From Berberis thunbergii (Eukaryota; Streptophyta; Magnoliopsida; Ranunculales; Berberidaceae): a stretch of DNA of 64,000 nucleotides. Shown piece after piece: positions 36,157 to 48,463 of the stretch. A model generated the notes under the pieces. It was not told where the DNA came from, did no database searches, and saw only the letters and a list, made by a program, of their open reading frames with translations. Numbering within the stretch: position 1 is the stretch's first letter; every line of letters starts with the position of its first letter. Location: contig QNQO01000534.1 of NCBI GenBank assembly GCA_003290165.1, forward strand, positions 558,001 to 622,000, in the 5' to 3' direction. Position numbers and translations under genes: made by a program.

Positions 36157-36648
36157 CTGAACATGTTATAAGAAGCAAAAACTCAAAATTTCGACAGAGT
36201 CTCCTTTGTATTTTTCAATTATTGAAATATGTCTAAACCTGTCATACAAATTTATAATGGCAATCAATGCCATGAACACAAAATAATATCTCCACACGCC
36301 AAAATAATATAAAAACATTTAAGTACATCGAAGCCATACATTATTTATACTTATACGCATTTAAAGAGCATGGTTTCCACCATTTCTCTTTTCAAAAAAT
36401 TATCTGAACATGTCATAAGAAGTAAAAACTCAAAATTTCGACAGAGTCTCCGTTGTATTTTTCAATATTGAAACCTGTCTGAACCTGTCATACAAATTTA
36501 TAATGGCATTCCATGCCATGAACACCAAATATATATCCACGCAGAAAAAATATATAAACATTTAAGTACATCAACGCCATACATTATTTATACTTATACG
36601 CATTTAAAGAGCATGGTTTCCACCATTTCTATTTTAAAAAAATGAGAA
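36157..36648. repeat. 246-bp direct tandem duplication
   Basis: Units 36157-36402 and 36403-36648 align closely. Both contain AAAACTCAAAATTTCGACAG, ATGCCATGAACAC and GCATGGTTTCCACCATTTCT. They have no coding signal. Confidence 0.85.
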
Positions 36649-36986
36649 CAAAATGAACCCACTACATCAAAACTATATATCAACAAATGCTCCAAACATT
36701 TTTCTGCATCACATTATCAAATGACTCGGCGTCTATATGCACAAACTTTGAGCAAGAAGGGAATATGACTGAAATCTACAAATTTATCACACACAATATT
36801 AGAAAAAGAATGTTAATAAAATAAGCTATTTTCAATCATCTTTAGAGATAAACTACCTTATTTGCCAATTTTCAATGACGCCCACTATTATACTTTTGTT
36901 TTTTAATTGTTTTTTGAACTCCTCGACAATGATATCCCAATTTTACAAAAATCTATCTTACAGGCAGACAACTTGCTTGAAAATCA

Positions 36987-37285
36987 TTTACCTTCCATTG
37001 AAGTGTTCTGATGCTTGCAGGCAGGCAACTTGCTTGCAGGCAGCATGCTTGAACAGGCAGGTAGGCATAGTGGTCATTTTTTTAACAAACTTATATAATA
37101 CTAAAAAGATTTAGCAACTTCATGGAAGAGACAGTGAACTTAAAAGTCTTTTACCTTCCATTGAAGTGTTCTGATGCTTGCAGACAGACAGGTAGCTTAC
37201 TTGCTTGCAGGCAAGTAGACAGCTTACTTGCTTGCAACATGCTTGAACAATCAGGTAAGCTTAGTGGTCATTTTTCTACCGAACT
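36987..37285. repeat. Two copies of a GCTTGCAGGCAG-rich unit
   Basis: 36987-37090 and 37149-37285 both start TTTTACCTTCCATTGAAGTG or a near match, carry repeated CTTGCAGGCA motifs, and end in GTGGTCATTTTT. They are diverged in the number of internal CTTGC units. Confidence 0.75.
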
Positions 37286-37289
37286 TATT

Positions 37290-38793
37290 TATAAACAAAA
37301 AAAAAATATACCCTGTTTATAAATGATTCATGCATCCAAAACTTGAAATTAAAGATGATTTGATTGATTTGATTTCATACAAAATCAAAATGGAGTGACC
37401 CACAACATGTGAAGATTCCTAACCAAAAAAGAAAGTCAACATATTTCTACTTCGAACTACTTGATGATGATAGCAGATTTGTCTTTTGATTTACAACATT
37501 TATCCTAAAACAAAAGATTATCTGCTCTGTTCCGGACAACATCATTTGTGAGTACATGCAGTCCATTTGCAGATAGTTGGGTTGGTCACTCACTGTACCA
37601 AAGAATAAACTTTTTTTTGTATAACGTTATAAATCACTCATCAACACCTTTGTTTTTTGCTTTTTTTCAAGTGTAAGATTAGCTGTCTAAAACTTCAATT
37701 AGTGATTCCAAGTGTCTACTTTTCTTCTTCCATTTGAAAATATGATCATTGCCACTGTTTTTCGCCTAATGTAATGTTGGGTCACACAAAAGTTTATGTA
37801 ATGTAATGTAATGTAATGCATCCAACCGTTGCGGTTTTCATAACCTTTCCAATCATTCCGCACTCTAAAAACACAACTATTAAGATCCAATCGACCCAAA
37901 GAGTGTGAAACGAATCGACATTTCTAACTAATGAAGCAAGCATGCAAAGATTTTGAATTTGAATATCAATGATTCAACAAATAATTGTGTAGTTGTTGAT
38001 GTTGGACTAATGGGGTGTCTATGTAGAGATATTGATGTGTGCTTGATGCACCCCCACCATCCCATTATACCACACCATACCACAACACATCAAAACATAA
38101 CCCTCCCATGCACATTCAAATTTTTGAAAAAAAAACCCAAACTGTGGAGAGATGATTAGAGATAAGGGTGTCATCAAAACAACTTTATTAAGCTAAAAAA
38201 GTGGCAAATAGGAGGATTGGAAGCATATTCAAAGTCCCACCACCACCACCAATGCAAAGCAAACCAAGCTGACAAGTGAAGAAGGGAGAATCTCTTACCT
38301 TTAGAAATAAAGACAAACAAAACAAATGTTTCACTAAATACCATTTAGATAGTATTTGTTTAATTAAAAGGACAATAAAGCTTACTCTTAGCTTTGGGAA
38401 GGTCAATTCATCAGCCTAAAATACGGCATAGCAAGCTTATTGATAACATACAGAATTAACTACATATTAATCTTCTTCCCTTCCTTTTGATGTATAGTGA
38501 ATGAGTGAGTGAGATCAAGTAGAGCAAAAACATGTATTCTTGCATTTTTGTGACTAAATTATTTGTGGCTTCCATGTGACAAGCACCCATTTAACATTTG
38601 AAATAGTATATAGATTCTCCTAGTACTCATTTGTCAATGGGGTTGACATTGGATCACAAGAATAACTCGAAGTTTTGAAGATGAAATGTTGTTTGATTGT
38701 ATTTGAAGCTAACAATGATATATAATTTTATTTGAATTGAAAATCCATTCGTATAATATAACATGTAAGACCATAGTCGAATTTTTTGACTGA
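37290..38793. other. Intergenic, no gene seen
   Basis: It includes a short (GTAAT)n microsatellite at 37797-37819. The open frames here lack recognisable domains. Confidence 0.45.
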
Positions 38794-38927
38794 TTTTTTT
38801 TTTGAAAAAGCAAACAGGATTTTTATAGGATTTCAGAACCCATAAAAATATCGTAAGCTGGGTTTGAATCCATGACCTAATGATACCATCCGTCAAACTC
38901 TGGCCTTTGAACTGTCATGCCATTGAC
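38794..38927 (-). mobile_element. SINE-like retroposon, copy 1
   Basis: On the minus strand it reads GTCAATGGCATGACAG... with a B-box-like GGATTCAAACCCA, ends in CCTGTTTGC and an A-rich tail (T-run 38794-38803 on the plus strand). It matches 44062-44197 over its length in the opposite orientation. The box spacing suggests tRNA-derived Pol III ancestry. I could not delimit its target duplication. Confidence 0.65.
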
Positions 38928-38929
38928 AA

Positions 38930-40029
38930 AATTCAACTGGTTGTTAAAGCAACTATTCAAATTTACACTTGTCTTGATTTAGGATCTATTAGATTTCAAC
39001 AAACACATGGAATTTCTAATCCATTTCTTATTTAAAATTTCACGATCTAATTAGAAGTTAGAACTAAAAACAAACGTACAATTAACTCTGACCAGATCCA
39101 ACATATTTTATATGGCGAGTGATATAATAAGATTACAGGCCACCTAACCTCTTTTTTTTAAGGAACAACACATGTTACTAGATCTCTACTACATTTGGTT
39201 AGGGACGACAACCCACTTTTACATAAATTAATAAGATACTAAGCTAGGTTATGGTCATATAATATAGGGTTGATGAAGAACTTTTGACCTTGGTTTTGCA
39301 AAAGTTGGGGAAATTTGAAGACAAACCGGCCAGATACTTCGAGTTAAGAAGCTCTTTTTTCTAATTTGTAATTTACAATTATAAAAGGAGGGGTTATGGA
39401 ATATAATTATATGAGAAATGTTAGAGATTTTATGGAGTTTTTTGGGAGTGTGTGATGTGAAATGAAATGGTGGTAAATTGTAACAAAGCAAGCACTTGGT
39501 CTCCGCCGTAGGAAAGACGGACTTAGAATTTCCATGGGAAAATATGAAATTATTGTCGAGACTGCACGGATGGTCGTGGGTATCGGTGTGGACATATTAA
39601 TTGCGAGGGGAATTCAATGACTTTGAAGGAAGAAAAGAATGTGAAAGAAATAGTATAAGAATGTGATCGAGAAAATGATCCGTTGAGGTCAATTAGAAGA
39701 TTAGAGTCTTGTATGTATTTATGATTGGGAATGATAAATTGTCAATTAGGGTTGTCGATATGATAATCATAGAATTTATTGTGGCTCTAAGAGCATATGT
39801 CGTCTGTTGCTAAGAGTTGTGAATACAATTTGATGAGATATCAAAGTCACTCAATTACAACCGCACACTTAGCTTGGGCTAATCCTAGCATGTAAAGGGC
39901 TTCAATTTAGTCTCACACGAATTTATGCGCAAGCAACTGTTCAACCCGTAAATTAGGTGTCCAGGTCCAAGACGCACCAGTCCTAGAGGCACATGTCTTA
40001 GAGCTTGGCTCATAACAATAAGGCCCGAA
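38930..40029. other. Intergenic, no gene seen
   Basis: No coding or RNA gene is supported. The part from about 39840 onward may belong to the LTR-like repeat listed next. Confidence 0.4.
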
Positions 40030-40420
40030 CAACGAATTTCAGAGCTGTCACAGGTCCGAAATCCATTCGCACGGTGTCAGTCTTAACCCAATCAAACATT
40101 GGATCATAAACAAAGTCAATTGTCGAAGAGCTCAGTCATGTACATGTAAGATCTTATATGAGATCTTCTCCCTCAATTATGTCCTCAATTGCATGAACAA
40201 TTGGGGAGGAAACGCTCACTATAAGAATCAGTGAAAGAAATAAGAAATATATACAGATACACACTGCAATTTACATACAACTTTCACTCTTTCCTGAATC
40301 GATATCTGACTTCAGCATCGAAGTACCTTCGGCCACCACAAAAGTGGTCTTAGACTTAATCGCTACTATTTTTGCAAGTTGAATATCATCGGGATTAACA
40401 AAGACAGATCTAAATGCATG
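40030..40420. repeat. Degenerate LTR-like repeat, copy 1
   Basis: This aligns with 41195-41580. Shared blocks include AATTTCAGAGCTGTCAC, GGGGAGGAAACGCTC (copy 2: GGGAGGGAACACTCG), then CACTATAAG (copy 2: GTTATAAAA), and ATATCTGACT with GCATCGAAGTACCTTCG. A TATA-like site followed by CTGACT...GCATCGGAGTAC resembles plant gypsy (Tat/Athila type) LTRs, but this is recognition by pattern only. Confidence 0.5.
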
Positions 40421-41194
40421 ACAATCTACAGTGTTACACCGGCTTTCGCAATTGAAGTTAAAGTGTCAGCAATGCATCGAATTATAATTGAGATAGTAAG
40501 AACTAAGAACCAACCAATATTTCCCGAAAAACTTATGGCAATTGTGGAAACACATGGACATGGTAGTGTTGCATGTACCATGCATATTCATTATTCTCTA
40601 ATACAGATTAACATATATCATATATTCCGATCTTATCAAAAGTGTACTTCGATCTGGTAGCTAGACTCAATTGATGGAACCTTCAAATCGTGGGTGATGT
40701 TGCACTTAATTTGGCTATTAGCTTATGGAGACTTTATGGTCTCTAATATTCAATATACCATATTAATACTAGGAAACATAGATGTAACCCCCAACCAAAT
40801 ATTCCATGAACACTAGCCACATTGTTTTTGTATTACATGACAGTGAGCCCGTAATGCAAGGAAGTGTTGTGACAAATTTGTATGCGTGGGACATTGTTTT
40901 CATGGTGTGACGTATTTGGTTCTCACTCAATGTATATAAGTTTCTAATACCACCAAAAAATCTAAATTTCGTATTGAAATACCTCTCATTTTGTGATTTG
41001 TCATTTGTTGTCTCGATGATTTTATGCTTTGATTTGTCATTTTGCTAAGTATTAAAATGGAGTATGTGGCCAAGTAACTTTACCTATGTCACTATTTTAT
41101 GAAATTTCAGGCAAATTTGATCTTCATCCAACTATGACCAACCACGACCTACTCTTTCGCTTTTATTTAATAAAAAAAAATGAGGCTCTAAAAA
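40421..41194. other. Spacer between two LTR-like repeats
   Basis: The frame at 40379-40660 starts inside the repeat and has no recognisable domain. No other feature was seen. Confidence 0.4.
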
Positions 41195-41580
41195 TGAATC
41201 TCAGAGTTGTCACATGCCTGAAATTCACTCGTACGAAATCAGCTTTTAGCCGGAACAAATATTTGGTCATAAACAGAGCCAAGTGCTAAGAGACTCACTC
41301 ATGCACAAGAGAGATCTTATGCGAGATTTCCTCCCTCCCATCACGCCCTCAATCGCAGGGACAGTTGGGAGGGAACACTCGTTATAAAAGAGGGTGAAAT
41401 GAGGAAGAAATGTATGCATACACACTACAATTTTCACCATTCCTTATATCAATATCTGACTGAAGCATCGGAGTACTTTCGACCACCACAACTGTGATCC
41501 CTGACTTAGCCACTGCTCATTTTTGCAGATTAGAGATCATCAAGATCAACGAGGACAAATCTGAACACATCAGACATAGA
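41195..41580. repeat. Degenerate LTR-like repeat, copy 2
   Basis: It is the partner of 40030-40420 in the same orientation, about 1.16 kb downstream. It includes TATCAATATCTGACTGAAGC and CGGAGTACTTTCGACCACC. No gag or pol lies between the two, so they may be decayed solo LTRs, a terminal-repeat miniature element, or a local duplication. Confidence 0.5.
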
Positions 41581-41699
41581 TGCACGAAGGCTATATCATG
41601 TTGCGACCTAGTATCCATGTCGTACTCACCTTACACGGTTTTCACTCGCTTAATAATGAGTATTGAACCCGCAACTTTTCATAAGTAGAGTTTAACTGA

Positions 41700-42380
41700 G
41701 ATACAATTGGCAGACGTACATTGACATAAAATTATCAAACCAAAAATATACGACAAAAATAATTTGAAATTTGTACATCAGCAACTTTTTCATGGGTGAA
41801 AAATCATCTGGCCGTAAAAGAAGGAATAATACGAACAAATAAACCAGTGACAAAAAAAAAAAGGTTCCAAAATATGGCTGAAAGCCTGAAACACCTGCAA
41901 ACCTCCTCACCCCCATACTGTGTCTCTACCATGGTCTCTCTCTCAGTATGTAGCAGTATCATCATGAGACCTTCTGATTGGTTCTGATATCCGTCAAAAC
42001 CTCATCATCTCTAAACACCAAAAACCGCACTGTTCTTCATCTTCACACCATACAGTACACTTTTTACTTTTTACCAGACCAGTAGAGTACATATTGCCAT
42101 TTCTGCAACCTTTTCTTTCTTCATATTTTTTGCCAAGTTAATGTACACGGTAATTTCTTGCAACATTTATTAACATGTTTGACTTTCGAGGAGGAGGATG
42201 TCATAAATGCTGTAAAAAGTGGTGTGGGGTAAATCTGGATGGGATGATTTCCCCAATAAATTCGGTTTCGCCATCAGTTAGTTGAAGGAAATTGAGGGTA
42301 TTTTTGGAAAGATATGCTAACCACAGCCGACATTTTCCCGTGCTACTTGAGTAGGATATCGCTATCCGGCGTCAAGACCT
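41700..42380. other. Intergenic, no gene seen
   Basis: AT-rich; the open frames on both strands around 41700-41990 have no recognisable motif. Confidence 0.45.
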
Positions 42381-42389
42381 TTTGGTAAT

Positions 42390-42790
42390 GCAAAATTCTA
42401 AGGAAAATTCTAAACGTCGAGGATTTGGGCGAGGAAAACAGCGAGGGAAATGAGGTGGACGGGGTGGAAACCGTCCATCCTCCTCGGTTGACTTTCCACG
42501 CGCACATTCCGAGGAGGATGGACGGTTTCCACCCCGTCCACCTCATTTCCCTCGCTGTTTTCCTCGCCCAAATCCTCGACGTTTAGAATTGCTCAAATTC
42601 TAAATGTGAGGAAATGAGCAAGGAAACCAGCGAGGAAAGTGAGGTGGAGGGAGGTGAATCGTTCATTTTTTCTTGGGATGTGCACACAAAAACAACAGAT
42701 CGCATCTCGAGGGGAGTGAACGGCTCACCCCCTCCACCTCACTTCCCTCGCTGGTTTCCTCGCTCATTTCCTCGCCATGTAGAATAACTC
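42390..42790. mobile_element. Foldback MITE, CGAGGAAA family, copy 5, interrupted by copy 6
   Basis: The outer element is flanked by TTTGGTAAT (42381-42389 and 42791-42799). Its left end GCAAAATTCTAA is split from the rest (ATGTGAGGAAATGAGC, from 42604) by the nested copy. The right end, inverted, reads GAGTTATTCTACATGGCGAG. Without the insertion the element is about 199 bp. The arms pair through GCGAGGAAAGTGAGGTGGAG and its inverse. Confidence 0.88.
42402..42594. mobile_element. Foldback MITE, CGAGGAAA family, copy 6, nested in copy 5
   Basis: 193 bp flanked by AAATTCTAA (42393-42401 and 42595-42603), a 9-bp duplication of copy 5's own terminal sequence. The arms are almost perfect complements for more than 80 bp (GTCGAGGATTTGGGCGAGG, then ACCGTCCATCCTCCTCGG) around a short loop near 42490-42505. 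Confidence 0.93.
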
Positions 42791-42799
42791 TTTGGTAAT

Positions 42800-44052
42800 T
42801 GAAATCTCTCGTTGATAAAAAAAAGGCCCAAAACTCGGTTCCAGTTTAGTATAACTATAAACCCGAACGAAATTTACTCTTGAAAAAATTATCAATTCAT
42901 ATGAAAGTTTGTTGTGATTTCGTTTTTTCGAGTTAATTTCGATGTGGTGAAAGAAATAATAATAATAATTATAATAATAAAATTTCGAGACATTTCATTC
43001 TAACCAACATTAGCAGAGTTATAGCATTTTTTTTTTACAAGGATCGTTTATTAAATGTGGCAAATTAGTAAATCATACAAAAGTAGATGAAACCCGGTTC
43101 CAAAGATTGTAACAAAACACTAGCCTATGTGAAATCAGGTTCTAATTGGAAACCCATTGCCAAGAATGGTGACATTTGATCTTACCAAAAATCTGATCCG
43201 ATTATAAACTAATGTAGATCCAACTCCCATACGATTTTATCCAGTTAATTCATATATTAAGTTCGAAAACCAGGATCCCTAATTCTAATTCCAACTTCAG
43301 TTCTGGTCTGGTTCTAAATTGAAAACCATCACTTTATTTAGAACACTTCATTTCAAACACAGTAGCCCCACGTGGCATCCCAGACGAGCGAAGCAGTCGT
43401 ACCTGAATCTTGGAGTAGTTACGAGAGAGAGTAGGAGACTGAGTCACGAACTCCTGCTGAGTTTACTCGACACACCTCTATTAAATAAGAATCGTTATCG
43501 CCACCCCTGTTGACGTAGGCCTTTTTTTGGTCAAGCCAATCAAAACTCGACGGCTAAACTATATAATGGCTTGTGGCACGGAACGTAAACAGTGATTAGG
43601 GATAGTTTTGTAATTTAAATTTAAAATTTTGATATATAATTTTTTTTTTGTTAAATTTAGAATATTTACCACGAAAACTCGTCGGTACAGTATTATTAAT
43701 TATAGTTAAATCTCTAATATAATTTATTGAAGTCTTTTAATTACTTATGATTTATAAAAGACCCTCACATATAATTTTTTGATTTTTCATCAAAATCAGT
43801 TCCTATAAACATTAATTAATTACACTTAAATTTAATATACAATTTATTTGAAGTTTTCTAATTATCTAAAATTTATAAAAAAATCTCTTATATCTAACTT
43901 TTGAATTTTTCATTTTACCTCTAACATAACCACTTAAATTATATATACTTATTTGGTATAAAAATTCAATTATAAATTTTTTTTATTAAATTAGTATTAT
44001 TATAAAATAAAAAAATATTGAATATATGTGAATGTAAATTGCGTCAACATCG
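42800..44052. other. AT-rich intergenic, no gene seen
   Basis: Strongly AT-rich with homopolymer runs. The frame at 43319-43513 has no recognisable domain. Confidence 0.5.
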
Positions 44053-44061
44053 TAATAATTA

Positions 44062-44197
44062 GCCAATGGCATGACAGCTCAACAGTTAGAGCTTGACGGA
44101 TGGTACCACTAAGTCATGAATTCAAACCCAACTTGCGGCATATTTATGGATTCTGAAATCCTATAAAAATCCTGCTTACCTTTAAAAAAAATCATCA
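44062..44197 (+). mobile_element. SINE-like retroposon, copy 2
   Basis: It starts GCCAATGGCATGACAGCTC, has an A-box-like CAGCTCAACAGTTAGAG and a B-box-like GAATTCAAACCCA, and ends in an A-rich tail (AAAAAAATCATCA). It is flanked by TAATAATTA at 44053-44061 and 44198-44206. A matching copy in reverse orientation lies at 38794-38927. No protein is encoded; it would rely on LINE machinery. Confidence 0.75.
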
Positions 44198-44206
44198 TAA
44201 TAATTA

Positions 44207-44718
44207 TAACGAGATTTCACCCAAATGGACAATGGAGGTTGTCTTCAACCTGATTTTTCATTTTCACTTTTGCCCTTTTAAAAAAGTTTTTATGTCATTC
44301 AAATTAAAATTACTATTTTACTCTTTGATATTTAAAATATTTACAATTTACAATCAAAATTACCCTTGTAAAATTATACCTAAGTACAGAATAAATCTAT
44401 TTTCAGTCTTATATTCATTTATAAATTATAAAAGGCTCTTTTATATTTAATTTTTAGATTTTCATTTTACCATCTCCATTTCATTCTTTTGTAATAAAAA
44501 TCGGTCCATCTCTGACATTATTAATTATAATTATGCCCCTAATATAATTTATTTCAAGTTTATTATTTATTTATAAACTATACAAACGCCTTAAAATCAT
44601 ATCTAATTTTTTTTTAGAAACTCAATAATAATTTGTTCTTATTATTGAATTATTGTAATAAATAAAAAAGCAACTTAATATCTTAACGGTGTCTCATGTC
44701 ATGCCGTCGTTGTTTGCT
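44207..44718. other. AT-rich region upstream of the Sec14-like gene
   Basis: No gene was recognised. It presumably contains distal promoter sequence for the gene starting at 44978. Confidence 0.4.
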
Positions 44719-44726
44719 TATAAATA
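44719..44726 (+). promoter_or_regulatory. TATA box of the Sec14-like gene
   Basis: TATAAATA lies about 250 bp before the ATG and is followed about 30 bp later by pyrimidine-rich sequence suited to a transcript start (TTTCTTTCTCTGACTC). This is the best core promoter candidate in the region. Confidence 0.6.
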
Positions 44727-44977
44727 ACGGCCCTCTGCACTGTTTCTTTCTCTGACTCAATTCAAATCTTTCTCTTGTAGTTTCAGTTTCACAGCCTCTC
44801 TCACATTTTTCTCGCTAGTAGTGACTGTTTTCTCTTTCTTCAAGAACTTCAACTTCAAAGCCTCCATCCATAGAGACTGTTGTTGTCGGTGAGTAGTTTA
44901 AATGGTTGCGTGAAGAGCAAGTTTGGTGTTTATAATAGCTTGCTTCATTACTACTCTACTAGTTTGTATTAGTTCAA

Positions 44978-47900
44978 ATGGCGATAAGTAATCAGCAGAG
45001 AGACCACAAGGATAAAGAGCGAGTCGAAGCCGTTCTTCAACTGTTGCGAAAACAAGCTCCTCTCACTGTCAAACAGGTGAGCTTCTCTTCACTGTTAAAG
45101 AAATCTCCACTAATCGCTCTGTGTTTCTCTGTTTTTACTTTGAATTCAAGTTTTTGTTGTTTCGGCTACTGTTCTTTAATATCTACTCAGCAGTAGCTCG
45201 TTCGATTCGAGTGAAATCAGAAATTTGAACTCAAAACGCTTTGATTTTGGAGGTTTTTGAAAAGTAGAGTAAGTGAATCGATTATCTAAAGAACTCCTCT
45301 GTTTTCCGATTCAACAAATGTCACAAATCATTAGTTAACCTCTTTGTTAAGCGATTTTTCATCGCTTTTCAATCATTTTTTAGGTTGATTTGAAGAAGAA
45401 ACCGATACGTTTTCTCTGGTTTTACTCATTTGAAGAAAACATATTTCACTTTACTTTTAAGTTCGAAGCAACTTTTTGCACTTCTTCTTCCGCTTTTATT
45501 CAAACATTTGGATTACATTTTTTTTCTTGTCTCGTTCAGGAGAAGTTCTGCAACACAGTCTGCGTGGAGAGATTTCTGAAATCAAAAGGAGACAGCGTCA
45601 AGAAGGCAACGAAGCAGCTACGAGCTTGTCTTTCTTGGCGAGAAAGCATCGGCACTGGTAAACACAAATTTCCAATCATTTTTCCTTTTCATTGCTTCCT
45701 TGCGTACTTTTTCCGTCCTTCGAATCTCATCTCGCTTTTTTTTTTGTTACATTCAAATCCGGAAAAAAATCCGTTTAGAATCTGAATTCAATGCTCTCTT
45801 TTTCTTTCTATTCTTCTCGAATCTTGCTTTTTACAGTGATGAAGAAGTCGTTAAAGTAAAAGATTTCAGATTATATACAGTAGTTACAGTAGTTTTTCTG
45901 AGCAAGAAAGCTAATACAGTGTTTATTTGTTCTTCTCTGTTTGAAAAACAGAGCATTTGATAGCAGACGAGTTTTCCACTGAGATCTCTGATGGCGTTGC
46001 GTACATTGCTGGTCACGATGAAGAGTCCAGACCTGTTATGGTAATTTCATCCTCTCTTTTTTTTTCTTTTTTTTTCCAATTTTTTATTCCCAAATTATTC
46101 ATATTTTTTCATTTTTGTTTTCCAGGTTTTTCGAATCAAACAAGATTACCAGAAGTTTCACTCACAAAAACTGTGAGTAATTTGAAAAAACAAAATCTAG
46201 ATTTTTAGTCAGGTTGTTACAATTTTTTTCATATATGATTTTAGATTTATAATGTTCTATTTTGTAATTCAGATATATTCGGATGTTCGTTTTCACACTT
46301 GAAGTAGCAATTGCTTCCATGCCAAGAAGTGTTGAACAGTTTGTGCTCCTCTTTGATGCAAGTGAGTCTTCTTTGGATACTTGAAATGACTATAGTTGTT
46401 AAGCCTGTTCTTTTAAAACCCATTGTCAAATTGGTCATTTAGGGTACTTTTTTTGCAGCTTTTTGAACCTCGTCGAAGTAATAATGACTTCTGAAATGCT
46501 CAACATGCTCACTGAAAACCTTCTTTTATTAAAGCCATCTTTGGGTTCTTTTGTTGTGTTCAGTCACGCCTTAATCCTCAATTAACGAGATGTATTTAGT
46601 TTAATTGGGAATCAAAAGAAACCCAAAGTAAGGAAGCAGATTATGTTCCCTGTTGAGATTTCATTTTTTTTTTTTGCGCACGTTAGTAATACACGAGAAT
46701 GAACGATAAGAGTGCACAGTGAAGTGTATTGCACTCCACCCATTTCATAGATCCCAACCTTGACATAGGTTAGATATACCCTCTCTATCAACTTAAAATT
46801 TTAGATAAGTAGAGAATTTAACAAAGTGGAGGGAGGAGTGCGCGCTACAAATGGTCTGTCTGGAAAACAGCATGTTCAAAGTGCAGAAGTCTAGTACTAG
46901 ACCAAAAGTGCCCCTGAGATGTCCATTCTCTTTGATTAAGTAATGGTCGGGCTATAAGGGTATTATTGGATTTGTAATTCTTTAAAGAAACGGTCTATCC
47001 TTGTTGAGTGTTTGAACTGAAAAATAAATGTACAGTACAGTAAAGGAAAAAAGAGATCTCTTAAGCCCAGTTGTTTGTTTAATAATATAGAGTTTTTGAA
47101 ATTGTTTAAGTTCTTTTAGTACATGGGGTTGAATAATTGATTAAACAAGACGTGCAAATGCAGGCTTTTTCAGATCAGCTTCATCTTTTATGAATTTGTT
47201 GCTGGCAAGCTTGAAGACTGTTTCAGAGTATTATCCGGGACGACTTCACAAGGCCTTCATCATTGATCCTCCCTCACTTTTCTCTTATCTTTGGAAGGTA
47301 AACATATTTGCCTTGATTTGATTTGTTATTATAAAGTAGTGAAGAAATGGTCCACACACTATAGCAATATTTCATATTAGTTATCTCATGCTGTACTGAT
47401 GTAGAGTTGTAAGTAACACATTAATAATTGATTATTTATTGAGTTCACCCACAAAAATGGTTAGGTTTAATTGGGTCTATAGTTGATGTATTGTTCAGGA
47501 GTCGACCTATATGTTATCCTTTATTAGTGATCTACATAAACATTGATGTTATACTTTATTCAAGCATATGGAATTTTGCACACCATTGAGTATATGCCAG
47601 AGTTGCAATAGTGATTGATAACCAAATTGATTACGAAAGCACATTGTTTTGGTACAAAACATGTGTGGTGGTCTAGCTTAATAGCTAAAGTTGAATTGTC
47701 CATTGAGTCAAATAAGTCGCTAACCATGGTTGGTGTTATTTCAGGGGTACGTCCATTTGTAGAGTTATCGCAGATGACAATGGTGGTTTCCTCGCTAGAC
47801 TATGAAGAATCGCTAGAATCTGATGAGTTCTCAAACTTCCCAAGATCCGCATCTCTCCGATTTGATCCTTCATCCATACCCTTGACATCAAAAATAGGCC

Positions 47901-48463
47901 CTTCCTCCTCCTCACGTTTCTCCTTCACAGTGCAACACAATTTCGACTCACTGAAGCCTTGGTACTTAAGCTTAACAGGTAATTCAGCTTCCAAAGTTGG
48001 GCCTAACATCCCCTCCCCATCTCCATCTCTAATGGGCACAGCCCTGATTTCCCCACTTAATGCCCGGTCCTATTCCTTCGCATCGCCTGCTGCCAGAACG
48101 CCACATGGCAGCTTTTACACTGGGCCCAACAGAAAGCCCAATAACAAGTTCTTTCCATCAACTCCTCTCCCACAGAAAACCAATAACATGATGATGAGTG
48201 ATACCAGGAGCAACATTTCCCAACCAAGGACCCCAAGGCCATCCTTCCTTCAATCACCAGCTATGTTTTTCAAGAGAGACTCCCATGTCACCCCCAGGAC
48301 TGAAAAAACCAGGGAGTCTTTCCTCCCATTCTTGAGATTCTACAGAATGCCATATGATGAGATGTGTTACAGAGCTAAGATGAGACCCCCACTGGGTGGA
48401 CTCATCTCCATTGTCTCCCCACATATCAAACGTCGCCACATGTCTGCATCTCAAAGGTTTTAG
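44978..48463 (+). CDS. Sec14-like CRAL-TRIO phosphatidylinositol-transfer family protein, seven exons
   Basis: Exons: 44978-45076, 45540-45657, 45952-46040, 46126-46172, 46273-46361, 47164-47297, and about 47745-48463 (TAG). All introns show GT-AG. The N-terminal helical segment ([19 protein letters not shown]) is a CRAL-TRIO-N type region. The lipid-binding fold follows through [25 protein letters not shown] and [24 protein letters not shown] Ser/Pro-rich C-terminal tail ([29 protein letters not shown]) extends beyond it. Members bind phosphoinositides or other lipids at membranes. The joined product would be about 431 residues. Exon 6 ends in phase 0, but the canonical acceptor at 47743-47744 puts exon 7 out of frame by one base (immediate stop at TTTGTAG). 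Frame is kept only if one G is missing from the GGGG run, or if a weaker upstream AG (47707 or 47716) is used, adding 12 or 9 residues. Confidence 0.85.

Noticed and set aside
36985..37290. CTTGCAGGCA-rich repeats as a CRISPR-like array
   Set aside because: Units vary in length, there are no uniform spacers, and the context is plant nuclear DNA; it is an ordinary degenerate tandem repeat.
46640..46870. Possible MITE in intron 5 of the Sec14-like gene (inverted GTGGAGTGCA and GGAGTGC motifs)
   Set aside because: The arms are short and imperfect, and no target duplication was found.
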